Position numbers and translations under genes: made by a program. From JAHDFB01 sp965658745 (lineage in GTDB: Bacteria > Bacteroidota > Bacteroidia > Chitinophagales > Saprospiraceae), in assembly GCA_965658745.1 (NCBI GenBank), contig CBFHTK010000002.1:186001-250000 (forward strand): a stretch of 64,000 nucleotides of DNA, read 5' to 3'. The notes beneath the pieces were generated by a model, which saw nothing but the letters and a program-made list of their open reading frames with translations, was not told the DNA's origin and made no database searches. Of the stretch, positions 17,122-26,357 are shown piece after piece. Numbering within the stretch: position 1 is the first letter of the stretch; the number at the start of each line of letters is the position of its first letter.

Positions 17122-17196
17122 TAAAAGTTAGAGAGTCCCTTTTTGCGAAAGTGGTAGTAGCTGGCCATTATTCTGAAGACCTTATGAAGAATTATA

Positions 17197-17250
17197 GGCT
17201 CCCGAACTGTGAGGGAGGGATGAGCATAGCGAAACAGCGAATGACGCGGT
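17197..17250. repeat. Degenerate GC-rich intergenic repeat
   Basis: On the minus strand this stretch reads GCGTCATTCGCTGTTTCGC followed by CATCCCTCCCTCAC, resembling a decayed form of the repeat at 1955-2033 (GCGTTCGTTC..., CTATCCCTCAC). It lies downstream of fadA next to a hairpin. Confidence 0.3.
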
Positions 17251-17287
17251 ATTATCTATGACAGCTTTGGCATAGATAATATTCGCC
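17246..17287. terminator. Hairpin between convergent genes, probable bidirectional terminator
   Basis: TATTATCTATG and CATAGATAATA form a perfect 11-bp stem around a 10-base loop (17250-17281), and GCG/CGC outside can extend it. It sits between the convergent fadA and glycosyltransferase genes. There is no strong T run, so termination is inferred from position. Confidence 0.5.
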
Positions 17288-17323
17288 ATTATTTGATAAT
17301 TATTAAATTTTTGAAAATACGGA

Positions 17324-18601
17324 CTATGTATGATCTGCCAAGATAGCTTTAGCGTAGTTCGCCCAACTCATGTCTTTCGTCTTCACGCTCACATTTTCTG
17401 GGTCAAGAGGTTTGTCTAGATACTTCTCCATAACAGCGGCCATATCATCGATGTCCTCAGCTTTCGCCAAATAACCGTTGAACCCATCGTCAATTGTTTC
17501 TGGAAAGTGTCCTACCGCAGTTGCTAGTAATGGTTTCTTGAAATTATAAGATAGAGACTCGATTCCTGAAGGTGTTGCGTATTCATAGAAGAGAACTACT
17601 GCATCACTAACTTGAAAATACTGAGGTACTTCTTCGTTAGGTACAAATTTATTCACAAGCATAGTACGGTCGGTAATCCCTAATTCATCAATAAGTGCAA
17701 GCGGATTATACTCACCTTCATCATCCTTTTTCTTTAAGAACGCACCTTTAGCTAGAGAGAATAAGAAGGACTTGACCTTGGTAGATAGTTTCTTATTATC
17801 AAGTGTGTTCCAAAAGGATTCTCCACAGATTAGCAAACTTACGTCGTCTCGTTTTTCTGCTACTTTAGCAAACGCTCGAATAGTGTGATGTAGGCCTTTA
17901 TACTTCCTTATAAATCCGAAAAATAAAAAAACATGCTTTTTCAGATTGTGGTCTTTCTTGAAAGCTACAGGATCAAACGTAGGGTCTGGTTTGAATAAAT
18001 CATAAATTGGGTGATACAACTTTATGACCAGCTTCTCTTGAGAGTTACCTACCCTTTCTCCAGTTTCATTCAACTTGAAAGTTTTGTCGGGGAAGAGTTC
18101 ATCAAGCTCATACTTTGTTTTGAGCGCATGCACGAGATATGTATCAGCATGCTTGATAGCAAGCTTGGTAAAGTATCGATCAATATTTGAGTTTTCTTTT
18201 TGGATTACAAAGTGTAGATCGAAAATTACCTCGATGTCAGAGTACTTGTTAAGCTTTTTAGCTATACGTGAGAGTGGTAAACCTTGAATTGCAATTGCCC
18301 ATTGTATGATGACGATTTCAGGTTTTAGGTCAGCGATATATCTTGCGGTAGCACTCCAACTAGCTGGGTTGTTATAATTAGTGATGTATTTGACCTGAAT
18401 GCTAGTGCCTTCAAGAAGATCTGTCTTACTAGATTTATCGACGAATTCACGAGGAATAATCGCTGGATATTGGTTGGTCCATGAAACTATATGGACTTCA
18501 CAGTCTCCCCTCTTGTCAAGTGCTTTTGCAAGAGATGTATTGTAATTCGATATACCTCCTTTAAACTTTGGGCCAGGGCCAAAACAAACAATTCTTCTCA
18601 T
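17324..18601 (-). CDS. Glycosyltransferase family 4 (GT-B fold)
   Basis: This cytoplasmic GT-B glycosyltransferase has an N-terminal donor-loop-like segment FGPGPKFKGGISNY and a C-terminal nucleotide-sugar domain with FFGFIRKYKGL, VLFYEYATPSGIES and KPLLATAVGHFPE, where the Glu-containing motif typical of family 4 lies. The 425-residue length is somewhat above average. Its start abuts the stop of the epimerase gene (18601/18602), so the two are one transcript. It probably acts in surface polysaccharide or glycoconjugate synthesis; donor and acceptor are unknown. Confidence 0.85.
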   Translation of the reverse strand: MRRIVCFGPGPKFKGGISNYNTSLAKALDKRGDCEVHIVSWTNQYPAIIPREFVDKSSKTDLLEGTSIQVKYITNYNNPASWSATARYIADLKPEIVIIQWAIAIQGLPLSRIAKKLNKYSDIEVIFDLHFVIQKENSNIDRYFTKLAIKHADTYLVHALKTKYELDELFPDKTFKLNETGERVGNSQEKLVIKLYHPIYDLFKPDPTFDPVAFKKDHNLKKHVFLFFGFIRKYKGLHHTIRAFAKVAEKRDDVSLLICGESFWNTLDNKKLSTKVKSFLFSLAKGAFLKKKDDEGEYNPLALIDELGITDRTMLVNKFVPNEEVPQYFQVSDAVVLFYEYATPSGIESLSYNFKKPLLATAVGHFPETIDDGFNGYLAKAEDIDDMAAVMEKYLDKPLDPENVSVKTKDMSWANYAKAILADHT

Positions 18602-19648
18602 TTATGCATTTTTTTCTCGAGCAAGTGCTGCTTCATACATTCTGCGCATGCCTTCTTCCATAGATATCTTTGCTGTCCATCCTAGTTTATTGTGTACATA
18701 GTCCATGTTGGAATATCTTGAGTGAACACCAACTGGTTTGTCGAGAAGACATTTGATCTCTGGTTTGTAACCAGCAATATCTGTCAATACATCTATAATC
18801 TCAATAAAACTTGTCAGGCGTCCCATCCCAATGTTAATTGCTGATCCATCTGAAATATGATCCATTGCAAGGAAAATACAATCCATTACATCTTCAATGT
18901 GGACAAAATCCCTACCTTGTTTTCCAGTTCCCCAAACCTCCATGGGGTCTTCGCGTCTTGCTACACGTTGCGCAATCGCAGGAATTGGATAAGTAAGGTC
19001 TTGATCTTCTCCATAACCGCTGAATGGACGAATACAAAGGACTGAAACGCCATAGTATTCTGCTGCAATTTTTGCCAGAAATTCTCCAGTGAGCTTTGAC
19101 CAACCATATGTCATATCAGGTTGTCCCATGTTATTGAAATCAATATCGGACTCACTTAATGCAATTGAGTGAGATTCAGTTTGTAGATTAATCGGGTATG
19201 CAGCACTTGAGCTAGGATAGAGCGCTCTGCCAGGTTTATGTCTGCAAATCCAGTAAAAGAACTCTGCATCAATAGCTAAATCTTGTGCTACCATCATTGG
19301 ATCACCGTCAATCACAGCGCGGCCACCTACAATCGCAGCAAAGTGGAAAACATCACTGAATTTGTCAAATTCGAAACCATATGTTTTCTGAAGATAGCGA
19401 TCATCTTCTGTCATTTTTTTTAATAGGTTTCGGAAATCGTCCTTTATGAAGAACAGTCGATGGTCATCACCAAAAATTTCGATATCTTCTATGTTTCCGG
19501 TCTTTTTTTGAGGAAGCCATTCGCTAGGATGCTTACCCACCAAGAGATTGTCTATGAAGATTATGCGATCTTCTGTTGTATTGTATAGTCGCTTGACCAT
19601 GTTTCTTCCCACAAATCCGCAGCCTCCAGAAATCAGATGATATTTCAT
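18602..19648 (-). CDS. NAD-dependent epimerase/dehydratase (extended SDR)
   Basis: This is a nucleotide-sugar modifying enzyme of the extended short-chain dehydrogenase family. The N-terminal motif SGGCGFVGRN binds NAD, and TYGWSKLTGE holds the catalytic YxxxK (here YGWSK). SSSAAYP precedes it with the catalytic Ser region. The frame extends to an ATG at 19675, but MKYHLISGGCGFVG at 19648 places the Rossmann motif at the usual distance. It is directly upstream of the GT4 gene, suggesting that it makes that enzyme's sugar donor. A TAnnTTTG-type element on the minus strand (19752-19759) may be its -7 box. Confidence 0.88.
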   Translation of the reverse strand: MKYHLISGGCGFVGRNMVKRLYNTTEDRIIFIDNLLVGKHPSEWLPQKKTGNIEDIEIFGDDHRLFFIKDDFRNLLKKMTEDDRYLQKTYGFEFDKFSDVFHFAAIVGGRAVIDGDPMMVAQDLAIDAEFFYWICRHKPGRALYPSSSAAYPINLQTESHSIALSESDIDFNNMGQPDMTYGWSKLTGEFLAKIAAEYYGVSVLCIRPFSGYGEDQDLTYPIPAIAQRVARREDPMEVWGTGKQGRDFVHIEDVMDCIFLAMDHISDGSAINIGMGRLTSFIEIIDVLTDIAGYKPEIKCLLDKPVGVHSRYSNMDYVHNKLGWTAKISMEEGMRRMYEAALAREKNA

Positions 19649-19836
19649 GTTATTAAGTGTAAGTTGAGAGATCAAAGCAGCAGAATACTCTTTAAACTAG
19701 CGTTGATCAGAATGTTGTTTGCCTAAAGTATTAAATAAAAATACTATATGACAAATGTACGAAAATCAACTATTATCCCGAGCTATTACAAGAGGAACAT
19801 ATATAAAATAATAACAACTAAAAATTGAATTCTGGG

Positions 19837-20784
19837 CTATAGTCTTTCCTCTACGTGATACTTATTTCTATCACCTGAATTTCGTGCTATCAGTTCACCT
19901 AAGAATCCCGCAAGAAAAAGCATAGTTCCGAGTACAATCGAGGTTAGGGAAATGTAGAAAAACGGATTGTCAGTAACTAGTGTAGTTGGGTTGCCTTGGT
20001 TTAAACGGATGATTTTCATTAATCCGATAAAAAGTGCACTACAAAATCCCAGAGCAAAAAGGATAGTACCGATTGCTCCAAAAAAATGCATAGGTCTTTT
20101 TCCAAATTTTCCGATGAAGAATATCGAAACTAGATCTAAAAAGCCGTTGATGAATCTTGATAGACCAAACTTTGTCGTTCCGTATTTACGAGCTTGGTGT
20201 TGAACCACCTTTTCACCTATATTTTTAAACCCAGACCATTTGGCAATGACTGGTACATAGCGGTGCATTTCTCCGTATACTTCTATACTTTTTACAACTT
20301 TCTTTTTATATGCCTTTAATCCGCAATTGAAATCATTCAATTCTATTCCACTCATTTTGCGAGTTACAGCATTGAATAGTTTGGTAGGAAGTGTCTTGGT
20401 GATTGGGTCAAACCTTTTCTGCTTCCAGCCCGATACTAAATCAAAATTATCTTCAGTAATCATGCGATACAACTCAGGAATCTCATCAGGGCTGTCTTGT
20501 AAATCAGCATCCATAGTAATAACAACATCTCCTTTGCATTCAAGGAAACCTTGATTTAGAGCTGCGGACTTACCGTAATTCCGCCGAAACTTAATACCAC
20601 GAACAGACGAGTATTTCTCTTGTAATGACTTTATAACTTCCCACGAGTTATCAGTGCTTCCGTCGTCAACGAAAAGCGTCTCATAAGTAAATTGATTTGC
20701 TTGCATAACACGATCAATCCACGCTTGCAGCTCTGGCAATGACTCTTCCTCGTTGAGTAAAGGTATGACAAGAGAAATTTGCAT
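19837..20784 (-). CDS. Glycosyltransferase family 2, membrane-anchored (DPM1/GtrB-like)
   Basis: The GT-A domain (residues 1-about 210) has SLVIPLLNEEESL, FVDDGSTDNSW and the DAD metal motif in ITMDADLQDSPDEIP. Two transmembrane helices follow at about 232-255 and 270-298. This layout matches polyprenyl-phosphate glycosyltransferases such as GtrB/ArnC, which load a sugar on undecaprenyl phosphate at the inner membrane. It is the last gene of the BatA-pyrC-DUF4199-GT2 run. From 19649 to 19836 only intergenic sequence is seen. Confidence 0.9.
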   Translation of the reverse strand: MQISLVIPLLNEEESLPELQAWIDRVMQANQFTYETLFVDDGSTDNSWEVIKSLQEKYSSVRGIKFRRNYGKSAALNQGFLECKGDVVITMDADLQDSPDEIPELYRMITEDNFDLVSGWKQKRFDPITKTLPTKLFNAVTRKMSGIELNDFNCGLKAYKKKVVKSIEVYGEMHRYVPVIAKWSGFKNIGEKVVQHQARKYGTTKFGLSRFINGFLDLVSIFFIGKFGKRPMHFFGAIGTILFALGFCSALFIGLMKIIRLNQGNPTTLVTDNPFFYISLTSIVLGTMLFLAGFLGELIARNSGDRNKYHVEERL

Positions 20785-20786
20785 AG

Positions 20787-21311
20787 TTAGCCTTTTTTAA
20801 GTGCTGCTGCAGCTATAACTGCAATGATTGCTCCAGGAAAAATCAGTGAGACAAGAAAGCCAATGACCATTTGAGCAGGACTGATTGTTGGAGGGTTCGC
20901 TTTTAATTCCGCGATCGCTTTTTCCTGTTCTTCTTCTGGGATATTGGTATATTGAAAGACCTTTTGCATGCCTTTTTCAGCCATTTCCATGGATATTCTC
21001 TCACCATCAGCTTTGAACTTCGCATCGTTAAACATATGAACACCTTGAACTGCAAAATAAAGTAGAGCACCGATGAAATATACAAGAATTCCAGCAACAA
21101 ATCCTTCTCCTAGACTTAACATACCCTCATTGATCTCTCTTTCTTCGAGAATAGCTTTACGAATAAAATAGATTGGTATTAAGAGAGAAATAGCAAAGCT
21201 TATTCCTGTATTGAATAGCAATTCAGGATTAATGAAATACATTGCTGCATATATTACAATCCATACAGCGGCTAATAGAAGTCCGTTTTTTACAGCTGGT
21301 TTTTCGAGCAT
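20787..21311 (-). CDS. DUF4199 family membrane protein
   Basis: The 174-residue protein starts with a short polar segment, then has hydrophobic segments at about residues 11-27, 33-51, 66-88 and 148-170, and a soluble loop with many Lys/Glu residues (about 95-138). This layout and the gene position before a GT2 are typical of the Bacteroidota DUF4199 family, which has no assigned function. It ends two bases before the GT2 start and begins four bases after the dihydroorotase stop. Confidence 0.8.
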   Translation of the reverse strand: MLEKPAVKNGLLLAAVWIVIYAAMYFINPELLFNTGISFAISLLIPIYFIRKAILEEREINEGMLSLGEGFVAGILVYFIGALLYFAVQGVHMFNDAKFKADGERISMEMAEKGMQKVFQYTNIPEEEQEKAIAELKANPPTISPAQMVIGFLVSLIFPGAIIAVIAAAALKKG

Positions 21312-21315
21312 CTCT

Positions 21316-22584
21316 TTAAGTTTTAGTTAGATGTACAACTTTTTTCTTCTGAAAAACGGCATGTACGATTCCGTTTAAAGTCTTTCCAATGTAAGGATTA
21401 TTCTTCGATTTTGAAAAAATAGTGGACGTAGTCACGTCCCAACTAGATGAAGGGTCAAAAACTACCAAGTCAGCAACTTCACCAACTTCGATTTTTGGGA
21501 TTGGCAATCCCAAAACTTTTCGACTCCCATAAGATAGTTTGTCAATCAACTTACTGAGTGAGATTTCTTCTGCTAAATAAGTTAGAAGACTGGAAAATAC
21601 GGTATCTAAAGTACTTGCTCCAAAAGATGACCTGAGAAACTCGAGATCTTTATGTTCTAGGTCTACAGGCTGGTGATTACTCGCAATAAAATCAATCCTG
21701 TCAGTATTTACCGCTTTTACTAGTGCTTTTCGATCCTTCTTAGCTCTTACAGGAGGAATTACCTTTAGATTGGTATCAAAATCGTGAAGCTCTTCATCGA
21801 TATGAATAAGGTTCATTGCAGGCACTGAAGCGTAAACGAACTTGCCTTTCTTGTTGGCGTCTTTGACGCTTTGAACAGCTTCCTTACTAGAAATATTATG
21901 TAGGCAAATATCTGCTTCTGCATATTTAGCAAGGTCAATGTCACGCTTCACCATGATAGCCTCGGCATCTGATGGCATCCCTGCTAACCCTAGTGATGTC
22001 GATGTCGCACCCTCATGCATGCAGGTATCTTTAGATAAAGCTTGCTCTTCTGAGCATTGAATTATGGGAGTGTTTATCTTTTTTGCGTACTGTAAGGCAC
22101 GAAGTAATAGGCCAGTATTTTGTATGCTTTGATTTCCATCAGAAAAAGCAATGGCGCCATGTTCGTGCATATCAAGAATCTCGGCGATATCTTGCCCTTT
22201 TGATCCTTTGCTGACTGCACCAATAGGATATACCTGGAGATGGCTATTTGCGTAACATTCCTTTACAAAACGCACTGATGACTTGCTATCTATCACTGGC
22301 TGTAGATTTGGAAATGGCGCTAAAACTGTATAACCACCTTTTGCAGCTGACTGCGAGATTGATTCAGAAGATTCGCGCTCTTCTAACCCGGGCTCTCCCA
22401 CAAATGTACCCACATCGCAAAATCCGATAGCAACGTGTAGATTTTTTGAACTGATAACAAGTGCTTTCGTATCTTCGATATTTCTGTCAATTTGTTGGAT
22501 GACTCCATTGACAATTAAGATATCCTTTCGTTGGCTCACTTTATCAGGAGTGACAATTTTCGCATTTTTGATCAAGTATCGCAT
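21316..22584 (-). CDS. pyrC: Dihydroorotase homologue lacking the metal-binding HxH
   Basis: The protein has the amidohydrolase layout and length (422) of class I dihydroorotases, with EPGLEERES at the N-terminal active-site region and DFIASNHQPVDLEHK at the C-terminal one. However, the canonical DxHxHxREPG motif is DVGTFVGEPG here, so both metal-ligand His and the Arg are missing. Such forms are known as non-catalytic PyrC-like subunits that support aspartate transcarbamoylase in other bacteria. In this phylum they are often annotated simply as dihydroorotase. A pyrimidine role is plausible; catalysis is doubtful. Confidence 0.82.
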   Translation of the reverse strand: MRYLIKNAKIVTPDKVSQRKDILIVNGVIQQIDRNIEDTKALVISSKNLHVAIGFCDVGTFVGEPGLEERESSESISQSAAKGGYTVLAPFPNLQPVIDSKSSVRFVKECYANSHLQVYPIGAVSKGSKGQDIAEILDMHEHGAIAFSDGNQSIQNTGLLLRALQYAKKINTPIIQCSEEQALSKDTCMHEGATSTSLGLAGMPSDAEAIMVKRDIDLAKYAEADICLHNISSKEAVQSVKDANKKGKFVYASVPAMNLIHIDEELHDFDTNLKVIPPVRAKKDRKALVKAVNTDRIDFIASNHQPVDLEHKDLEFLRSSFGASTLDTVFSSLLTYLAEEISLSKLIDKLSYGSRKVLGLPIPKIEVGEVADLVVFDPSSSWDVTTSTIFSKSKNNPYIGKTLNGIVHAVFQKKKVVHLTKT

Positions 22585-22632
22585 GAGCTATGTTAGTCGT
22601 TATCGTTTATTTGTCAAGCAATTCCATATCAT

Positions 22633-24654
22633 CTACTTTAGAAGTCTGATGAATATTTGTTCCAAAAGTAAGAATAGTAGGCAAGCTAACAAAAACCAGC
22701 GCCATAATCGAACGCCTGATTCCTTTTCATTGATTAATTTCGTAAAATCAGCATTTGAACCAGCAGTATAAATATTCACTTGTCCACTATATTGTTCTTC
22801 CAATTCGTCAATTGAATAGTAATCCAATGCCGACTCTTGAAGGTCGTAATTAAATGCATAGAGACCTTTAGTTTCTCCATCAAGGTCCAATTGGTAGAAC
22901 CCTGATTCTTTAATTTGATTTCCAAGATCAAGCATAGTCTGCTTCCCATTGTTGAACTGTCCAGGTATAAATTCACGAGGTCCACTCATTGTGAAATTTT
23001 GTTCTGAAGATTTTCTGACAGCATCAGTCATAAGTACTTGATCTCTTCCCACGGTATATGCCAATCTAGATCCGTCTGCTTTTGATAAAGCCATTTTGTA
23101 GATCATAGGTACAAATATTTCAGCATTGTTCACTAGGTCATTTTTGGTAGGATCCAAAGGAGCGGCGCATAAATATACATATCCAAGATCTAGTTGAGAC
23201 TTGGTAATATAGTCAGTACCGTCACGATAGCTCAAAAGGGCAGTCTTTAATGTGTTCTGAAAGCTACTTAGATTATATTGTCCATTGGTAATCGGAAGCC
23301 TCAGGTTTGATGATTGTCGACTTTCAAATACACCGTCAAAAACAAATTCATTTGTGTTTATTGACTTTACTTCTTTTCGAGCTGTAGTAAATTCCTTTAA
23401 AGTGTTGGTTTTTAATGATGCTAGTAGGTTGTTAAATGAGCTTTTGTCAGCATTTGCGGAAGGGAAAATAAGTAGATTTCCACCATTGTTTACAAACTGT
23501 TTTAACTCATTATTGATTCCCGAGGAAATCTTCTGAACGTCGTTTAAAATGATTAGATCTTGCTCAGCAAAAACATCGTATTTTACCTGCCCAATCGACA
23601 TATTACGAAGGTTGAAATTCGGTATGTTTCTTAATGCCGCTTCGACATATTTGTTTTGACCAGATTGGTTGATGGAAAGAATATTTACGTTTTCATTTAC
23701 ATAGTAACTGAAGTTGTAGGTATCATCAAATATTATTGGGAAGTCCGTGATCTTGAGAGCTCCTTGTTGCCATCCTGTCTTATTTGGAGAGAAACTTGCA
23801 TCGACGATTAATTTTCTGTTTGCCTTAATATCATACGAACCGATTGGTTTTTCTTGGCCATTAATATTCATAGTAAGACGCACATTTTCTGTATCTTCAT
23901 CGCTATGATTGTTCAAGACCACTTTCATGATGTTGGCTTGGTTCATTATAGCCACTCCTGATTCAATATATGCAGAATCTATGCTTACGTTTGATTCTTT
24001 TACAGCTTGTAGTGGAATGAGATTGATTGTGTAGGCAGAATCGGCATCCCAAGTATCAGAAATCGAAGTTTGGAAATCAGAAATTAAATAGATTATTTTA
24101 TTGTCAAAGGCCTCTGTTTTCATGGCCTGTTTGGCCCGATTTACTGCTGATGACAGATTTCGAACAGAAGGAGAACTTGAGATCTGATCGATGAAACTTC
24201 GTGCTTCTTCTTGAGATACAAAACGTTGATGCTGACCCTCAAAATCTGAAGTGAACACTTGGGTTTTATCTGTTTCTCCGTAAGCTTCAGAAATCTGAAT
24301 AGCCTTCTTCTTTGCCAACTGAAGAATTGATTCATCATCCGATTCAGCACTCATCGAAAAAGAATTATCTACATAAATAGATACTCCTTTCGTGCCACTC
24401 TTTGTCTGAGCATTACTGGCTATGAACGGCTGCGCAAAAGCGAAGATCAAACATGCCACTGCTAGTAAGCGCATCAATAAAATCAATAGATTCTTAATCT
24501 TATTTCTACTACTTGTTTCTTGTTTGATTTCTTGAAGAAAACGAACATTGGAGAAGTAGACCTTCTTGAATCTTCGAAAGAAAAAAAGATGTATAATGAT
24601 AGGGATGACTAACAAGCCAAGAGCCCATAATAATTGAGGATATATGAATTGCAT
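22633..24654 (-). CDS. BatA/VWA domain membrane protein
   Basis: The N-terminal BatA domain contains PQLLWALGLLVIPIIIHLF and a second helix around residues 55-75. A von Willebrand factor A domain with MIDAS motif DNSFSMS follows, and a final helix sits near the C-terminus (WRWFLLACLLFLLLEQIF). The frame extends to an ATG at 24672, but MQFIYPQLLWALG from 24654 is the usual start. Related Bat proteins are linked to stress tolerance in Bacteroides, but this single long form is uncharacterised. It precedes pyrC, DUF4199 and GT2 in one run. Confidence 0.85.
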   Translation of the reverse strand: MQFIYPQLLWALGLLVIPIIIHLFFFRRFKKVYFSNVRFLQEIKQETSSRNKIKNLLILLMRLLAVACLIFAFAQPFIASNAQTKSGTKGVSIYVDNSFSMSAESDDESILQLAKKKAIQISEAYGETDKTQVFTSDFEGQHQRFVSQEEARSFIDQISSSPSVRNLSSAVNRAKQAMKTEAFDNKIIYLISDFQTSISDTWDADSAYTINLIPLQAVKESNVSIDSAYIESGVAIMNQANIMKVVLNNHSDEDTENVRLTMNINGQEKPIGSYDIKANRKLIVDASFSPNKTGWQQGALKITDFPIIFDDTYNFSYYVNENVNILSINQSGQNKYVEAALRNIPNFNLRNMSIGQVKYDVFAEQDLIILNDVQKISSGINNELKQFVNNGGNLLIFPSANADKSSFNNLLASLKTNTLKEFTTARKEVKSINTNEFVFDGVFESRQSSNLRLPITNGQYNLSSFQNTLKTALLSYRDGTDYITKSQLDLGYVYLCAAPLDPTKNDLVNNAEIFVPMIYKMALSKADGSRLAYTVGRDQVLMTDAVRKSSEQNFTMSGPREFIPGQFNNGKQTMLDLGNQIKESGFYQLDLDGETKGLYAFNYDLQESALDYYSIDELEEQYSGQVNIYTAGSNADFTKLINEKESGVRLWRWFLLACLLFLLLEQIFIRLLK

Positions 24655-24892
24655 AGTTCGCAAAATTAGCAAAATTCACGTATTGCATCTACCTTCTTTA
24701 TGATATGATTGACAAAGAACGATGATACTTTTGCTTACATGGATTTTTAATTGATCAATTGTCCATTCTTATTGAGTATGAGAGCTCTTTTTACAATGTG
24801 TACAATTCAAATAAGTTCTACATTCATGAGCATAACGGCGGTAAATGCTTGAATATTTTGATGATTTTTAAGGCATACCTTTGTTTTATCCA

Positions 24893-24920
24893 TTGGATAG
24901 GGTTCTATGCCTTATCTTTG
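24893..24920 (+). promoter_or_regulatory. Bacteroidota-type promoter of queE
   Basis: TTG at 24893-24895 and TATCTTTG at 24913-24920 match the -33 and TAnnTTTG -7 elements with 17 bases between. Transcription would begin a few bases after 24920, giving a very short leader before the TTG start at 24941. The rest of the 286-bp gap (24655-24892) shows no other feature. Confidence 0.6.
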
Positions 24921-24940
24921 CGGCATAAAATTGCTTAAGG

Positions 24941-25567
24941 TTGGCTTATAAAATCAAAGAAATTTATTACACCTTGCAAGGCGAGGGGTTTCACACTGGT
25001 CATGCGGCGGTATTTTGTCGCTTTACTGGTTGTAACCTATGGAGTGGTCGAGAGGAAGACAGACACAAGGCTATTTGTCAGTTTTGTGATACAGATTTTG
25101 TCGGAACAGACGGGGAGCTTGGTGGTAAATATAGCGGAGAAGAGCTTGTGAAGCAGATTCGTTCGTTATGGCCCGACGACTCAACATGTTTTGTTGTATT
25201 TACAGGCGGAGAACCAGCTTTACAGCTAGATAAAGAACTGGTTGATATCTTGCATAAAGAAAACTGTTACATTGCTATTGAAACCAATGGAACAATAGAA
25301 TTACCTGAAGGTATAGATTGGGTTTGCATGAGTCCAAAAGCTGGCACCAATCTGATAGTTCAGTCTGGGAATGAACTGAAATTAGTTTATCCACAGGTTG
25401 GTATGGAGCCAGAAAGATTTGCTGACTGGGCATTCGATTATCACTTTTTACAACCTATGGATTGCGAGGAAGTTGAAGACTATACCTCTTCTGCTATCCG
25501 TTATATAAGGACCAATCCGAAATGGAAATTGTCTGTGCAGACTCATAAGGTACTAGGAATTCAATAA
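24941..25567 (+). CDS. queE: 7-carboxy-7-deazaguanine synthase (QueE), radical SAM
   Basis: This is a radical SAM enzyme of queuosine biosynthesis that converts carboxytetrahydropterin to 7-carboxy-7-deazaguanine. The cluster ligands form CX14CX2C (C31, C46, C49), the QueE-specific variant of the usual CX3CX2C motif. Other signatures are YYTLQGEGF at the N-terminus, FTGGEPALQ and IETNGT. The start is TTG, chosen because the family normally begins within a few residues of the YxxQGEG motif and a promoter lies just upstream. Length 208 is typical. Confidence 0.92.
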   Translation: MAYKIKEIYYTLQGEGFHTGHAAVFCRFTGCNLWSGREEDRHKAICQFCDTDFVGTDGELGGKYSGEELVKQIRSLWPDDSTCFVVFTGGEPALQLDKELVDILHKENCYIAIETNGTIELPEGIDWVCMSPKAGTNLIVQSGNELKLVYPQVGMEPERFADWAFDYHFLQPMDCEEVEDYTSSAIRYIRTNPKWKLSVQTHKVLGIQ

Positions 25568-25606
25568 TGGAGAGATTTCTTTTAGAAGGTAAAAGGTTTA
25601 GGCATC

Positions 25607-25697
25607 GGGGCGTTACGTTCCGCAGTTCGAAAGTCTGCTCAGCCCTATCGGGCCAGGCTACATACTTTCGCCTGCTGCTACATATCACTGACGCAAG
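25607..25697. repeat. Interspersed GC-rich intergenic repeat (REP-like)
   Basis: Between queE and gmhA is a GC-rich stretch that starts GGGGCGTTACGTTCCGC, contains CAGCCCTATCGGGCCAGGCTA and ends CATATCACTGACGC. The internal AGCCCTATCGGGCCAGGCT can fold. The ends resemble the GGGCGT/ATCCCTNACGC borders of intergenic repeats common in this phylum, and the element at 1955-2033. Confidence 0.5.
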
Positions 25698-25784
25698 GTA
25701 TCGAGTTCGATTAATTATGAGCGTAGTTTGTTGGATCATTTTTAGCAAATCGCTTTTACTTTTATTATCAAAATCAATGAGTCT

Positions 25785-26357
25785 ATGATTGTAAAACGAA
25801 TAGAGGAACATCAGGCGATGGTCAATAATCTGCTTTATGATGTTGAATTGATGGATGAAGTCAAAGCAGTGATCTCACTGGTAACTGAGCGTTTTCAATC
25901 TGGCAAGAAACTTCTGCTCTGCGGTAATGGAGGAAGCGCAGCTGATGCTCAGCATTTAGCGGCTGAATTCTCGGGGCGATTCTATCTCAACCGTAAACCC
26001 CTAGACGCAGAAGCACTGCATGTCAATACTTCATATTTAACTGCTGTAGGAAACGATTATGATTTCGATACAATCTACGAACGAGCTGTGGAGGCCAAAG
26101 GACATTCTGGTGATGTACTTTTCGCTATGTCGACGAGTGGGAATTCTCAAAACGTAGTTAATGCGTGTCAACGGGCCAAAGCGATGGGTATAATCTGCGT
26201 GGGATTCACAGGTAGCAAAGAATCGCCATTGGAAGAACTTTGCGATCATATGATAAAGGTTCCTTCTACTGATACTCCAAGAATACAGGAAGGGCACATG
26301 TTGATCGGACATATAATATGTGAATTAGTAGAACAAGAAATTTTCGGTGAACAATAG
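25785..26357 (+). CDS. gmhA: Phosphoheptose isomerase (sedoheptulose 7-phosphate isomerase)
   Basis: This enzyme converts sedoheptulose 7-phosphate to D-glycero-D-manno-heptose 7-phosphate, the first step of ADP-heptose synthesis for LPS core. It is a SIS-domain protein with CGNGGSAADAQHLAAE near the N-terminus, STSGNSQNVV in the sugar-phosphate loop, and EGHMLIGHIICELVE at the C-terminus. Length 190 is typical. It overlaps gmhB by 11 bases, so the two steps are co-expressed. The kinase/adenylyltransferase genes of the pathway are not in this window. Confidence 0.93.
   Translation: MIVKRIEEHQAMVNNLLYDVELMDEVKAVISLVTERFQSGKKLLLCGNGGSAADAQHLAAEFSGRFYLNRKPLDAEALHVNTSYLTAVGNDYDFDTIYERAVEAKGHSGDVLFAMSTSGNSQNVVNACQRAKAMGIICVGFTGSKESPLEELCDHMIKVPSTDTPRIQEGHMLIGHIICELVEQEIFGEQ

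Noticed and set aside
24661..24668. TAATTTTG on the minus strand as promoter of the BatA gene
   Set aside because: It lies only seven bases from the start codon and lacks a -33 partner.
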